Shown: piece after piece, positions 22,304 through 32,833 of the stretch
Position numbering within the stretch: the first letter of the stretch is position 1
How the letters are laid out: the number at the start of each line of letters is the position of its first letter
Assembly: GCA_950097015.1 (NCBI GenBank)
Contig: CATNEN010000005.1
Span: forward strand, 5,385,501-5,449,500
From: Macrostomum hystrix
Taxonomy: Eukaryota > Platyhelminthes > Macrostomidae
Length of the DNA: 64,000 nucleotides
Direction: 5' to 3'
Position numbers and translations under genes: made by a program
Notes under the pieces: model-generated
Databases searched by the model: none
The model's input: only the letters and a program-made list of their open reading frames with translations
Told to the model about the DNA's origin: nothing

Positions 22304-25133
22304 TTAGCCAATGAGTTCAGTTCCAGTCCATAGACCGCGCACCTCCCGGATTTGAGGCGCCCATCGGGCCAACTGGTCCATGCCAGCCTGACTGATTCGG
22401 GCGCAATAGGACAAGTCTAAGAAGCGCAGCGAATCCATGGTCAGACAGGACAGGCCGGCGTCCGTGAGGCTGTCACAGTTGGACAGGCTCAGGCTTCTCA
22501 GTCTGTGGCATCGGCTGGCTAGAACTGTCAATCCGGAGTCAGTGATGCCAGCGCTGCCTGACAGGTGTAGCTGTCGAAGGCTAGGTGCTCCGGAGGACAG
22601 GCTGATCAGGTGAGAATCGGTCACGTGACGATTGCCTTGCAGGTGAAGCTCTTCCAAGTCGACGAACGGGAATTTGTTAGGCTGGAATAGCTGCACAGTA
22701 GTGGCGAGGTTTTTTGGAAAGTATTTTATTGTACTCATGAGCACACAAACACACAAATACTGTACGCAGGCACACACTCACACAGGTGTGTACATCTGCC
22801 CTGACTTTCTCATTGTCAGTGTACACTCTCACTGTGCCTTGGAGATTGGCCCTCAAGGGCGTAAATTGAACAAAAATCACCGAGCCTTCTCTCGGCGGCC
22901 GCGCCTCAAATAAATGTGGCCTCGCCGCGGAATTGAGCTCAGGGACCTTGGTGCGAGAGGCAAACGCGTTAGACCGGTCTGCCACTGACCCCCTTGTACA
23001 ATCCTTTAACTGTTACTGGCTTCTATCACTGCATTAATACTGTCACTCCGTCTGTCATGGCAGTATCTCATCTTCAATACAAAAACAATTCTCTCACCTC
23101 GTCTAGTCCAACTCGAGTAACCTTCGAGCAGTTGCTTAAATCCAAAAGTTTCAATCGGCGCAAATTGGCCAGAGAGAAACGCGGCCCGATTCCGTCAGCT
23201 GCGCTGTCAGCGGCTCGCTCGGAATGCCTGCGAAGCTCAGCCAGAGATGGCGGCGAGTAGGCTGGGTCGCCTGGAAATTTTCCGGGTTTTTCGTTATTTA
23301 CAACCGCAACCGTAGAAACCGATTTGTTTGAAACTAAAATCGCATTTATGCACAAACAGATCCTCACCAATGTCAACGGCTCGTTTATAATGCGGAAATT
23401 GTTCCACTTTGCGTCCGTCGATTCTCTTCGACGACGACAACGTGACATCGATAGAGCCATGAACTTCCTTTGCCGCCTTCGGCTCGGGCAATCCCATCAG
23501 ACCCCAATCGGTGATGCCCCGAAGCCAGGCTAGTCTCAAGCCTTTTAAAGTGGCGCTCAATTGTCCGCAGACAAGGCGCAGACCAACGTCGGTAAATCCT
23601 GCACACGAAGACACATTGAGATGCTCCAACGATTTGAGCGAATCGGCGGCGAGAGCATCGCTAAAACCGACGTCTGTCACTGCGGTGCATCGAGACAGTA
23701 CCAAACGACGAAGATGCCTAGCAGCAACCAGAGCGCTAGTGAGGGCGCCAGTGGAAATTCGATTGCAATCTGCGATGTCCAAGACCGTCAGGCTCGGCGC
23801 AGATGCCACCAGCAGCCGATCGCTGATGAAATTCGAGCTGCCAGCACCGGACAGCTCCGTTAGATGCTCCGGTATCATTGACGGTGTTTGAAGGTGGCGA
23901 TTCTTTGCTACACTGAGGCGTTCCAGACTGGCGCACTGGTTTGTCAGGAGGCGAGCGAGACCGCGACCTTCCAGCAGGCGACAGGAGTCGAGGCGGATAC
24001 CGGTAAGGTGAAGATTTTCGACCTGGTAGTTTTGGATGATATTCATTAGGCTAGGCTTCACATTTTCAATTATTCAGCTAAGGCAAGGTCGCTTAAAGAA
24101 TGTTGACTCTAGGAGTAGGCTCAGCAAATTTGAAAACCATCACCCTAGGCCAGTGTCCTTAGTTGCTGATCACTAGGCAAGGGCCAGGTCACTAGTGTTC
24201 TATTAACATCCCCAAAATTAGACAGCTGCTCACGTCTCACGTAGCTATCGCTCACTATCAGCGTCCTCATGGCAAAGCATTCAATAACTGGTTATGTAAA
24301 ACTGTTTGTCTGTGTGTAATCAAGCGGTAACTATCTAATATTCTGTCATATTCTTACCGTCGAAAGCAGCTCGAGAGCAGCATCCGTCACATCCGTGCCG
24401 CTCAGATCTAGCTCCGAAATTTGACACTGCCGTACAACGTCCAGTACGGCTGAAAAGGTCAACACTGAGCCTTCTACAGACGAAGACATGACAACGGAAT
24501 TTGAGCAGACTAACGAACAGCCGCTGAGGCAGATCGATTCCAAACCGGTGAACAGACTCGTTAGGCGGCGCAATCCATTGGCCGTCAGGTGGGACAGTCC
24601 GGCGAGGCTGAGTCGTTTGACACCGCCCAGCTGCTGTTGAAGTGCCAGTCTCTGAGCCTCGTCTGAGAACAGATCATGAGCCAGGCAGAGGGCGTCGCAT
24701 CCGCTTAAGTCAACGCTGACCAGTCGGTGACAGCCGTCAAGTGTGGTGGCCAGTTGGCGCCAATTTAAAGCGGCTGAAGATGACGAACCTGAAGACGACC
24801 GGCTGCCCAGCACCAGACTGCGAACAAGCGGCTTCCACTCGGTTGGCAAAATGGACCCGGAGTTGGATGCGGCCGCCGAAGATGCAATGTCAGAGAGACA
24901 GGCTCCTAGAATTATATTGAAAGAGGACAAAAAACAATCAGGAGTCTTTTTTTGAACGTGGTAAAAACAGGATAGTCTTACCAGCATCTAGAACTACATC
25001 CCGCATCAAGGCTGGGTGCCTGGCTGCGTTGAGCCATCGCCTGCATGCCAGTGAAGCAGATTTGCGATCTGGCAGGCTAAGATAAAGCAAAATGTGAGCA
25101 ACCACCTGAGGGGTGCAAGGCCATTTCAGGTCA
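22304..25133 (-). CDS. F-box and leucine-rich-repeat protein (FBXL type), 5' exon missing
   Basis: Likely substrate-recognition subunit of an SCF ubiquitin ligase. Predicted exons on the minus strand: about 25133-24982, 24905-24358, 24022-23368, 23270-23098, 22690-22304; junction phases 1, 0, 1, 0 all fit. The first exon encodes an F-box (HILLYLSLPDR followed by ASLACRRW). The remaining roughly 590 residues are leucine-rich repeats of the cysteine-containing type found in FBXL and AMN1 proteins, for example RFLDLSYCARISQAGM and LRSLSLSNCDSLTDAGL. A serine-rich linker follows the F-box. The initiating Met must lie in an upstream exon I could not place; the acceptors tried are after AAATAG (used) or CCCCTCAG. 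The last intron contains a family A SINE. The specific FBXL orthologue is not assigned. Confidence 0.75.
22797..22995 (-). mobile_element. SINE family A, copy 3
   Basis: Best-preserved copy of the family's tRNA-like head: the minus strand reads from GGGGGTCAGTGGC through CCTCTCGCACCAAGG to a degenerate B box (GAGCTCAATTCC), then the shared body ending near GAGAAAGTCAGGG. It is inserted in the last intron of the F-box/LRR gene. Confidence 0.75.
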
Positions 25134-26981
25134 CTATTTATTGCTGGTTTTTTGAAGAAATATCACAACAAGAAGTCGAAAAACCAAAATATATGTATAT
25201 AATTATTTACGTAGTATAAATCATGGCTTTTTTATTTTTTATCTTTTGTTGTCTGACAAGTAAAACACAAATGTAAAAAACAATTAAGATTTTTGTGAAT
25301 CTTAAAGTTTGTTTTGATTTTATAACTTCATTGTTGAGTTACAGATAAGTTAAGGTATACAAATTATATCAATTTTATTTCTTAGTTAGTAACAACTAGT
25401 TACCAAACAAGAAATTAAAATAGTTTTATTAAATTGAGCACTACAAAATCCAATTCTTTGAGTGGATCAAAGAAGAAAAATCTAAAGTATTTTAAATAAA
25501 CTAAAGGGCTATAAGAACATAACAAATATCTGCATCCCTGGCTCTAAATCCCAACCATAAAATGAATTATCTTGCTCATTGAAATCTAAATAATATATTA
25601 ATACTTTGTTATACTTTATGTAATGAAATTCCTAAATCATTTACTATGTGCCAGGATTAAACAATTTTCAATGTACAATGCATATGCATTTACCTCTTCT
25701 GGTAAAACATCAACAGTCGCTATCATTTTCCAGAAATAAATAGGAAGTCACTACAACTAATTTTGGCAGCTAATAACTAACTAGTAATTTCGATTCAGAC
25801 ACCAGGCATTAATATTGCACACTAATTGGATTACGATAACTTGCAAGTTAGCACTTACATTAAGTTATTAAATCAAATTACTTGTAGTTTGCTATTCTAA
25901 ATTCGCGCACTTTCTTTTCTGTGACGCATACTATTTTAGCATTTTACCTTAATAGTTATAAAAATAAGCAGATTTCCGGTATAATTTATAAAGCTTAAAA
26001 CAAAACCTCTTCTTGTTCATATTACAACGCTTATAAGACAATTTTTGTTTGTACGGGCATCTACGTTACATATTGAACGCGGAAGAGATTTTTAAGTGAA
26101 TTGACTTCTCTGACATATTTGCAACTAAGTTTTACAGCATGAGAAACTAAAATGAGACGAAGGTTCACGTGTAGTAAATGTTTCCTTAAAGAAAAGCGAA
26201 GTCTTAAACTACTATAATCATGTATTCTATAATCATGCACGAAATCGCATACGAAATTCGGCGCCAGGTCAACCACAGGGCCATTGTGTATTATATGCAG
26301 TGTTGTATGCAAAATTTAATATTTAAACCAAATGTCTTAATTAATTCAGTATGCCCTTGTAAGTAATTACTGTAACGTGATCAGAGAAATACAAACTAGT
26401 ATTTTATTAAAAATTTCGAGACAGTTTTGATGTACATTTAAGCATTGGTAGTGAAATTAAGTTAATCCAAATTGGGCAAGGACCATATTATCGATTACTA
26501 TGGTATGTAATAATAGCAGACATATCATAAAATTTTCTTTACTTTAGAGAGTTGCGATTCCAAGTCAACCGTTTTTACAGTTAAATCTTGTTCTGGCTTC
26601 AAATCGGTACATAGTTCGACTTTTGAGACAAATTTTCATGTCGCGAGAGTGTAGCACCAATATGTGTAAATGCAATGCCATGAGTATAAGCTGTAGTCAA
26701 GCAAAGCCTAGTTTTTCTATGTGTGCTAGGTCGCATTGTGCTAGGTCGCATTGATTTATTGTGCCTTTCATACTTCCTTATCCGCATTTTTTGTATAAAT
26801 TTCACCTGCTATTTTTGCTTCTATATTTGGGCATCCTTGATCAGTACTAGCGCACGAAATGCTAGCTAATTTTTCCTGTGAATTGATTTTAAAGTTTAAA
26901 TGCTGCAATGCATGATCGTAAAGGTAAGATAGTTTTGTTTTAACACAAAGGAAGCCTTCTTTCGATGCTAAGCGTCGAAAA
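25134..26981. other. AT-rich spacer between divergent genes
   Basis: About 1.85 kb separating the F-box/LRR gene (minus) and the LRAT-like gene (plus). It should contain the missing first exon of the former and possibly both promoters, but nothing could be supported from sequence. Confidence 0.5.
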
Positions 26982-29900
26982 ATGATTCAGACAACCAGCT
27001 GGTCAAGTGCGAAGTCAAAAAATGGCGAGAAGCAGAGCTTGCTCAAGTCTCAGCGACCATGCCTGGACTACGACTTTGGCGGACTTTGGCGACCAATTAG
27101 TGACATTGGGACCGGGGCAATCAAACCCGGCGACATTCTCCGAACGATCTACTACGGATTCTATCATGTCGCAGTCGTGGAATCCGTGCTGATTGAGAAG
27201 TCGAGCTCTTGCGCAGATACGGCGACTGTGCGCGTCATTCACATGGGATTCCCCAGTTGCCTGACCTTCTACAGGCGAGTGATGAGAGACGACGTGACGC
27301 TGAGCGCCAGCTCCAGCAGCAACTGGATCTATGAACTGCCAACTGAGCTGTGCTACCCACCGGAGACAGTAAGAATGCACGTTTATAGAGCTCTGAGTCA
27401 TGGCTCTGACAGCTCTTGGTGCTTTTCTTTGTCATGGAATGATGTCAATTATATACTGAATAGTATTATCGTCCCTTTTTAATGTGTTCCCTCGATTGTT
27501 GAAATGGGGAAGTTTGTACTCGTAGCTCAGAGCTTAGGCCTTCCGACGCAAGTTAGGTCGGGAGTTCAAATCCCAACCCTGAAGAAAAAACACTAAATTC
27601 CTTTGTTCTACGGTTGTCCTGGAGCTGAAAAGGGTTTTTTAATCAGCTGGAGTAGAAACTAGAGTGTGGATCTGGCGTCCCTCATTCTGTCCATGGACTG
27701 AACGGTTGTACGCAGCCTTTGGAAGCAGAACGCAATGGCTTCAGCTGGGACACTGGCTGCATGTACATCCGAGCTAGGTGGCCTCAAGCAATACTAAATT
27801 AGAATAACTAGGCTAACTGCTAGTCGTCATTGTATGTCATTTGTATCAATCTATCGATCTATCTTCATAAAAAATCGGTTGAATTTACACAAAGAGTGCA
27901 TTGTTCCAGACGCTGTCAAGGGCCCGAAGCCGTCTCAACGAGACCGAGAGCAATCTGTTTAGCGATCCGGCAGATTTCGCAATGTGGTGTAAAATTCCTT
28001 GCCGTTTTCAACGCCGCGACTGCTTTGTACCCATCTTGGCGCCATCACCGGACTGTGACGGGCACAGCTTGACAGTCGGAAGTCACGCCAACCTACCCGT
28101 AGCTCTGGGCCAGTCGATGCGACTGCACTTGATTGTGACGCAAGTGGATGAACTGGCTTCTTCGGGCAAGTCACCGCTGCTCTTGATTGGCTATCGTGCA
28201 GTGGCCGATCGCTACGACGCTCTGCAACCGCCGGAGCTGCACGTGGAGGATGTGACGCTCAAGGCGGACGCTTCACTTCGACGATATGCCAGTAAGACTG
28301 GCGCCTGCTGCGAGGATGGCACCTTCGACATCGGCGCTGCGAAGAGCGCTCTAGAACGTTACTCCGGCACTGGAGTAGCCAGCAAGTGCAACTTGCCTGA
28401 CTGGCTGGTGCTCAAGCTTCTTCTGATTGAGCAGAATCCTGAGTGGCTGCTTAATGCCTGTTCAGGAAACATGCATCAGGAGGTCGGGAGAAACCGGAAA
28501 CCAGCGTATACCACGACGAAGGCTAGAGATGCGCAGCCAGGCGACTTGCTGTTGTGCCTGCCAGATGGAGGTTCTGGCCTCGTGCTGGAGCCTTCGTCGG
28601 TGACATCCACGTCGGCGACGCTTTGCGTGGCTCGTTTCCGACCTAGACAGGCCATATCGGCTTTCGCTAGTCCTGGCCTTCACCTGGTTGATCGACGCCT
28701 TCTGCTAGATACGCGAGATCAGCGAGCAAAACTATGCGTGCACAACTGGGACACTGAGGATTGCGAGGTGCTTGGCGGTTCGCTGATTCGCACGCCGGAT
28801 TATTCGATCCGCAGAGTTGAGAACGGCGCCGAATTAACAGCTGGAATGCCAGTGTGTCTGAAGCGATTCTGTCACTACAAACATGCTGTCCTGACAGAGG
28901 TGGCATTGACCAACGTTCCAGGTAATGCGACTCTAAAACCTAGTCATTGTATATGCATATTTTGCATGTATTTTTTGTTAGATTTCGAACCTATCCTAAA
29001 ATGAATCCACCTGGGTTCAACGGGGCGAGTAATGTTAGTGCAGGCAGTAGGCCGACAACTAGTGTCGCGAAAATCAGAGCGAAATGTACCATTTGAACCC
29101 CCATTGCTTCGAAGACCTGCTTTGCGAAGACTTTTCAGGATCTTTGTAGGATATGTGTACGATCCCTGAGAAAACTACGTTTTACATAGTTAAGTCCTAA
29201 GACCAGATTACTATTTCTGTCCAACTAATAGTCTCTATTGACGACAGACAAAGTCCATATGTTCGGCCCCCACAGACGAAGCAATCTTGACGCTAGTTTA
29301 CTACGCCGTAAAGCCTGTGCGCAGTCTGCTGTTCATTCAACGCGTTGTGACGAGCGCCACGGCTCGAGTCAACCTAAAGAAGGACCGCCTGTTCCTTATT
29401 GAGTACCACGTAGCTGAAGACAGGCGAGTCACCGGAGAAGTAGCTGTTCAACGCGCTTTAAGTCGGCTAGGCGAGGCTGAGTACAACATCCAGTGGAACA
29501 GCTCGCGCGACCTGGTCCGCTGGTGCTGCACGACTCATCCGACTAACCGCGAGTTTTCTATGGCACCATTGCTGTCCGGAAGCTGCCTTGAGTCGCTGGT
29601 GGCACGACGTCAGATGCAAGTGATGTACAGTCGCGCTTTCGGTCTGTACTACCACGAAGTGATGATTCGAGAGTGCAAGCTGATCAGGAAAGGTGAAAGC
29701 TGCGATCTGCTCAGCTTTCGCTGCTACGAGTCAGCTGAGACAAATGTTGTCGTGCTCATCGACCGATTGGTCATGAAGGACTTGAAGCTGATCGGCCGAG
29801 TGTGCTACCTAGGTGAGACCAACTCGGAGGAGTCCGTGCGCAACAAGGCTAATCTACTTCTAGGAGCATCGTTCATCAGCGATGCTACCGATTCTCTCGT

Positions 29901-30819
29901 TGATGGTCGGCTGCTGTGCGAGTGGTTGAAGCTGAGCAGCGGACCTGGCCTGGAGGACCTGATGCACCTCATGATCGGCTCGGGCTACAATCCTCATGGG
30001 GTGCACAAGAAATTCGAGCTCTCCATTTCTACTGGCTCTGTGAAACCGTTGGATCATCTGGTGATTCGCCGGAATGGAAAGACGAAAGAGCACGCACTGT
30101 TGCTGGATTGGGATGGCGGTTCAGAGGCAACCTTCGTGCGGCTCGGCGTTCCGCCTGGCATGGAGAACTTTGTTGGACCGACGGAAACCAAAGGCTTCAT
30201 GCTGCTGCCGCGAAACCCGTGCTCGCCTGGAGTGTACGCCAAAATTCGCAACCGACCAATCGATGTCGACCTAATGGACAAACGCATGGCCTGCGTCAGC
30301 AACAGCGGCCACGCATACTACGACGCTTTCACCTACAACTGCGAACACATGTGCGGTCTGCTAGCCAATGGGCGAACCTACTCAGCCCAGTCTTCGTCAA
30401 TCGCCAATCGAGCAGCCAGTCTAGCTGTGAAGGCGGGCCGCTGTCTGTACCAGATACTGTTGCCACTGTCGAATCTATTCAACCTTCTGGGCTCATTTCA
30501 TTACTACATATCCGGAGGTGTCGCCCTGCTCTCGCTGCTGATTCTGGCAGCCATAGACTCTGGCGCCGTCTACCACGAAGCCAGACGTTTCGGCATGACG
30601 AGGCGCGAATTGCATCGACGCCTTGGTCAAATCAGCGTGCTCGCTTTATTCTCCGCCTTTGCTAGCGTGTTGGCCTTCCTGATTGGCCACTTCCTGGGCG
30701 ACCTGTACGACAAGTGGGCCCTAGAATTCATCTGCATTCTGATTGGCGTGCCGATGTCTCTGGCCGGTATTGTGCTCTGCCGACTAGCTGATTACTACAG
30801 GCACGTGCATATGCCCTGA
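26982..30819 (+). CDS. Multi-module LRAT-like (NlpC/P60 fold) membrane protein
   Basis: Three exons (26982-27368, 27910-28921, 29276-30819; phases 0 and 1) encode 980 residues. The LRAT family (lecithin:retinol acyltransferase, HRAS-like acyltransferases) has an early His and a late NCEHF motif holding the catalytic Cys. The modules here: M1 begins IKPGD (47), has YHVAVV (His62) and ends in SRLNETES then SDPADFAMWC (147 on); M2 ends SKCNLPDWL (287 on); M3 has YKHAVL (His454) and ends SRLGEAEYN then WNSSRDLVRWC (540 on); M4 has YYHEVM (His593) and ends with a shifted block near 668-685; M5 has KEHALLL (His739) and a true YNCEHM (Cys822). So only M5 looks catalytically competent. About three hydrophobic helices follow (near 880-900, 922-942, 950-970). 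Ligand and substrate are unknown. The start ATG is the first in frame but an upstream exon cannot be excluded. Confidence 0.75.
27510..27830 (+). mobile_element. tRNA-derived SINE, family C
   Basis: tRNA-like head with A-box-like GTAGCTCAGAGCTTAGG and B-box-like GAGTTCAAATCCC, followed by about 230 bp of unrelated body. It lies in the first intron of the LRAT-like gene. The poor acceptor-stem pairing and missing normal anticodon arm argue against a functional tRNA gene. The 3' end is approximate. Confidence 0.65.
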
Positions 30820-31907
30820 TGCTCTGGACTGATGCCAGGGTGTCTGACTGCTACACAAGAGGTTTGAGACAGAGAACAATTTGACCAGGTGATGGAACCT
30901 TTTATTCTGGTTTAGCTTTCTATTTTAGAGCTGTAAACACCTCACTCCCAGGCACGAAGACAGACAGCGATTGAGATAAAGCAGAGCACGAGGAGGGCAC
31001 TGTCTATGATGCCGAAAATATATTATTGGGCATATTTGTTAGGTATGTTTGCTCGTAAAGGAAAGTATTTTGAAATGACAGTATGAGTAGAAAGACTAAG
31101 GGGTAATGAAAAACAAAATCTGGCTTTTCGTCGTCGCTTAAAATATTCAACCTTGAATTGTCATGAAAGACTAAGAAAGAAAGAAAGAATAAATTACAAA
31201 GCAGCGCGAGCAAAAGTTGGACAGAACGCGGATGCCAGCTAAAGTACACCAAAGCTCAAGGCGGTGGGGTGGGTGTCTGGGTTGGGTGTTTACAGCCAAT
31301 CAGCGAGCACTGATTGGACACGTTGATATGCTTTATTTTCAATTTAAGTTGTACTTTTTGACTGAATTTCAAAAGCGCTGGAATCAGAGAAAGTGAGGCT
31401 TTAGTTGCCAGAAATTTCAATAAAAATCTGTCTAGTCGGAGCAGTCAGTAAGATTAATTGGAGTCGGTATTTGCTATATTACTGTTATGCTCACCTTCCG
31501 CTTATTAATCCGTCGAAAAATGATTATTTATAAGCCTAGGTTTTCTAGAAAATTTCTACGAAGGATTTATAATGCCATAAACAGGATATTTTGCACTTCA
31601 CAAAAGCTCGCAAACAAGCACATTGATGAGAACAGATATCAGACAACACAATCAACTTATAGAATTCAGAAAAATTAAAATAAGTTACCGAATTAACTTT
31701 ATAGAATGAATTTCAAAGGTTTCTAAGATTAGCAATAAGAATTCCATTTAAAAAAGTCATTTTTCGTTGCCTTTTGTTTTTTTAGGTTTACTGAACCATT
31801 TTTTCTTGTCTTTTGGTGAACCACTTCACGCAATAAATTTGATGAAATTGTTATCGAGAATTCGAGAACTTTCAATAAAGAGAAGTGCACTGTCTTTTTG
31901 TGTCTTG
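30820..31907. other. Spacer between the LRAT-like gene and the retrotransposon
   Basis: AT-rich, with an AATAAA at about 31188 that could serve the LRAT-like transcript, though it is 370 bases past the stop. On the minus strand 30952-31005 could be a short last exon (hydrophobic, ending RAWE then TGA) of an unseen gene, but no confident upstream exon exists, so I do not call it. Confidence 0.35.
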
Positions 31908-31912
31908 CTGTG
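31908..31912. repeat. Target-site duplication, left copy
   Basis: CTGTG directly before the 5' LTR; the same five bases follow the 3' LTR at 36205-36209. Five-base duplications are typical of LTR-retrotransposon integrases. Confidence 0.85.
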
Positions 31913-32099
31913 TGTGTTGTACTTTTATATGTGTTGTACTTTCATTATATAGAAACTAGTATTTGACCGTTGCAGCTAAATATCCCATAGACAATTCGTT
32001 CTACCTGTTTGTTTGCGAGGACCGCGTTAAGAGTGTTTGCGGCTCTAGCTTTCGTGCTAACCCCGGGCTTTGCTATCTACACAAATTCATTAGACCACA
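31913..32099 (+). repeat. 5' LTR
   Basis: 187 bp, TGTGTTGTAC...TAGACCACA. It starts with an internal duplication (TGTGTTGTACTTT twice, 17 bp apart) and contains TTATATAG as a possible TATA element. No difference from the copy at 36018-36204 was seen. Confidence 0.95.
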
Positions 32100-32122
32100 A
32101 GCTATCGCGGCAATACGCAACG

Positions 32123-32833
32123 ATGGCAAGCGCAGTCAAATTCAGCGACATAATCAAGCAGTACGACGGTGAAGAGGATTTTTCGCGCTGGGCACAGAAG
32201 CTCGAACTCGTTGCCAAGCTCCAAAAAGTGAATGACCTGGCTGCTTTCATCCCACTATTTCTATCGGGAGGTGCGTTCGCCGTGTACCAGGCACTAAACG
32301 AGGAAAGCAAGTCGGACTACAAAGCTCTGAAAGCGGCTCTTACCTCAGCGTTCTGCCCAAACAAGTACAAAGCATACGACGAGTTCGTGTCACGCAGGCT
32401 CGGCCCTGGGGAGTCCGTGGACGTTTTTCTCGCGGATCTCACGAGGCTTGCACGCCAAGTGGACGAGATCCCCGGGGAAGAATGGATCAAATGCGCATTC
32501 GTCCGCGGGCTTCCAGCAACCGTCAGTCAGCAGCTGATCGCTTCCTGCTCTCTAAAAGAGCTCGAACTCCATGAACTAGCGGAGAAAGCTAGAAACTTAA
32601 CGATCAGTCGCGAGTCCTGCTGTGTTGTCTCGAGCGCAGGAAATGCGCGAAGCGCTGGAAAGTTCGCCCCACGCAACAAAGTGATGTCGTGCTACTCGTG
32701 CGGCAAGGAGGGCCATGTGAGCAAAGAGTGCATGGAACGCAACCGAGCGAATCAAGGTTGTTTTGTTTGTGGAAAAGCGGGACATGTCGCTGCTCGATGC
32801 CCGCAGCGCGCCGATTTTCAAAAAAACGAGTGA
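32123..32833 (+). CDS. gag: Retrotransposon Gag
   Basis: 236-residue capsid/nucleocapsid protein starting 23 bases after the 5' LTR, at the first ATG of the frame downstream of it. The N-terminal part resembles retrotransposon capsid proteins (FSRWAQKLE, then FVRGLPATV). Two CCHC zinc knuckles near the end (CYSCGKEGHVSKEC about 190-203, CFVCGKAGHVAARC about 212-225) bind nucleic acid. The last codons are CAA AAA AAC GAG TGA, which form the frameshift site into pol. Confidence 0.93.
   Translation: MASAVKFSDIIKQYDGEEDFSRWAQKLELVAKLQKVNDLAAFIPLFLSGGAFAVYQALNEESKSDYKALKAALTSAFCPNKYKAYDEFVSRRLGPGESVDVFLADLTRLARQVDEIPGEEWIKCAFVRGLPATVSQQLIASCSLKELELHELAEKARNLTISRESCCVVSSAGNARSAGKFAPRNKVMSCYSCGKEGHVSKECMERNRANQGCFVCGKAGHVAARCPQRADFQKNE
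32821..32827 (+). promoter_or_regulatory. Programmed -1 ribosomal frameshift heptamer
   Basis: A AAA AAC read in the gag frame (CAA AAA AAC), two codons before the gag stop. It fits the X XXY YYZ rule exactly, and shifting back one base continues directly into the open pol frame (AAA CGA GTG ATG). No downstream pseudoknot was modelled. Confidence 0.85.

Noticed and set aside
27515-27585. Genuine tRNA gene on the plus strand
   Set aside because: No proper acceptor stem; followed by SINE-type body inside an intron.
30952-31252. Small minus-strand gene beside the LRAT-like gene
   Set aside because: A short hydrophobic exon-like stretch with a stop is visible, but no consistent upstream exon or start could be placed.
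32689-32833. A frameshift mutation breaking gag from pol
   Set aside because: The overlap contains a slippery heptamer in exact register, so this is programmed frameshifting, not damage.
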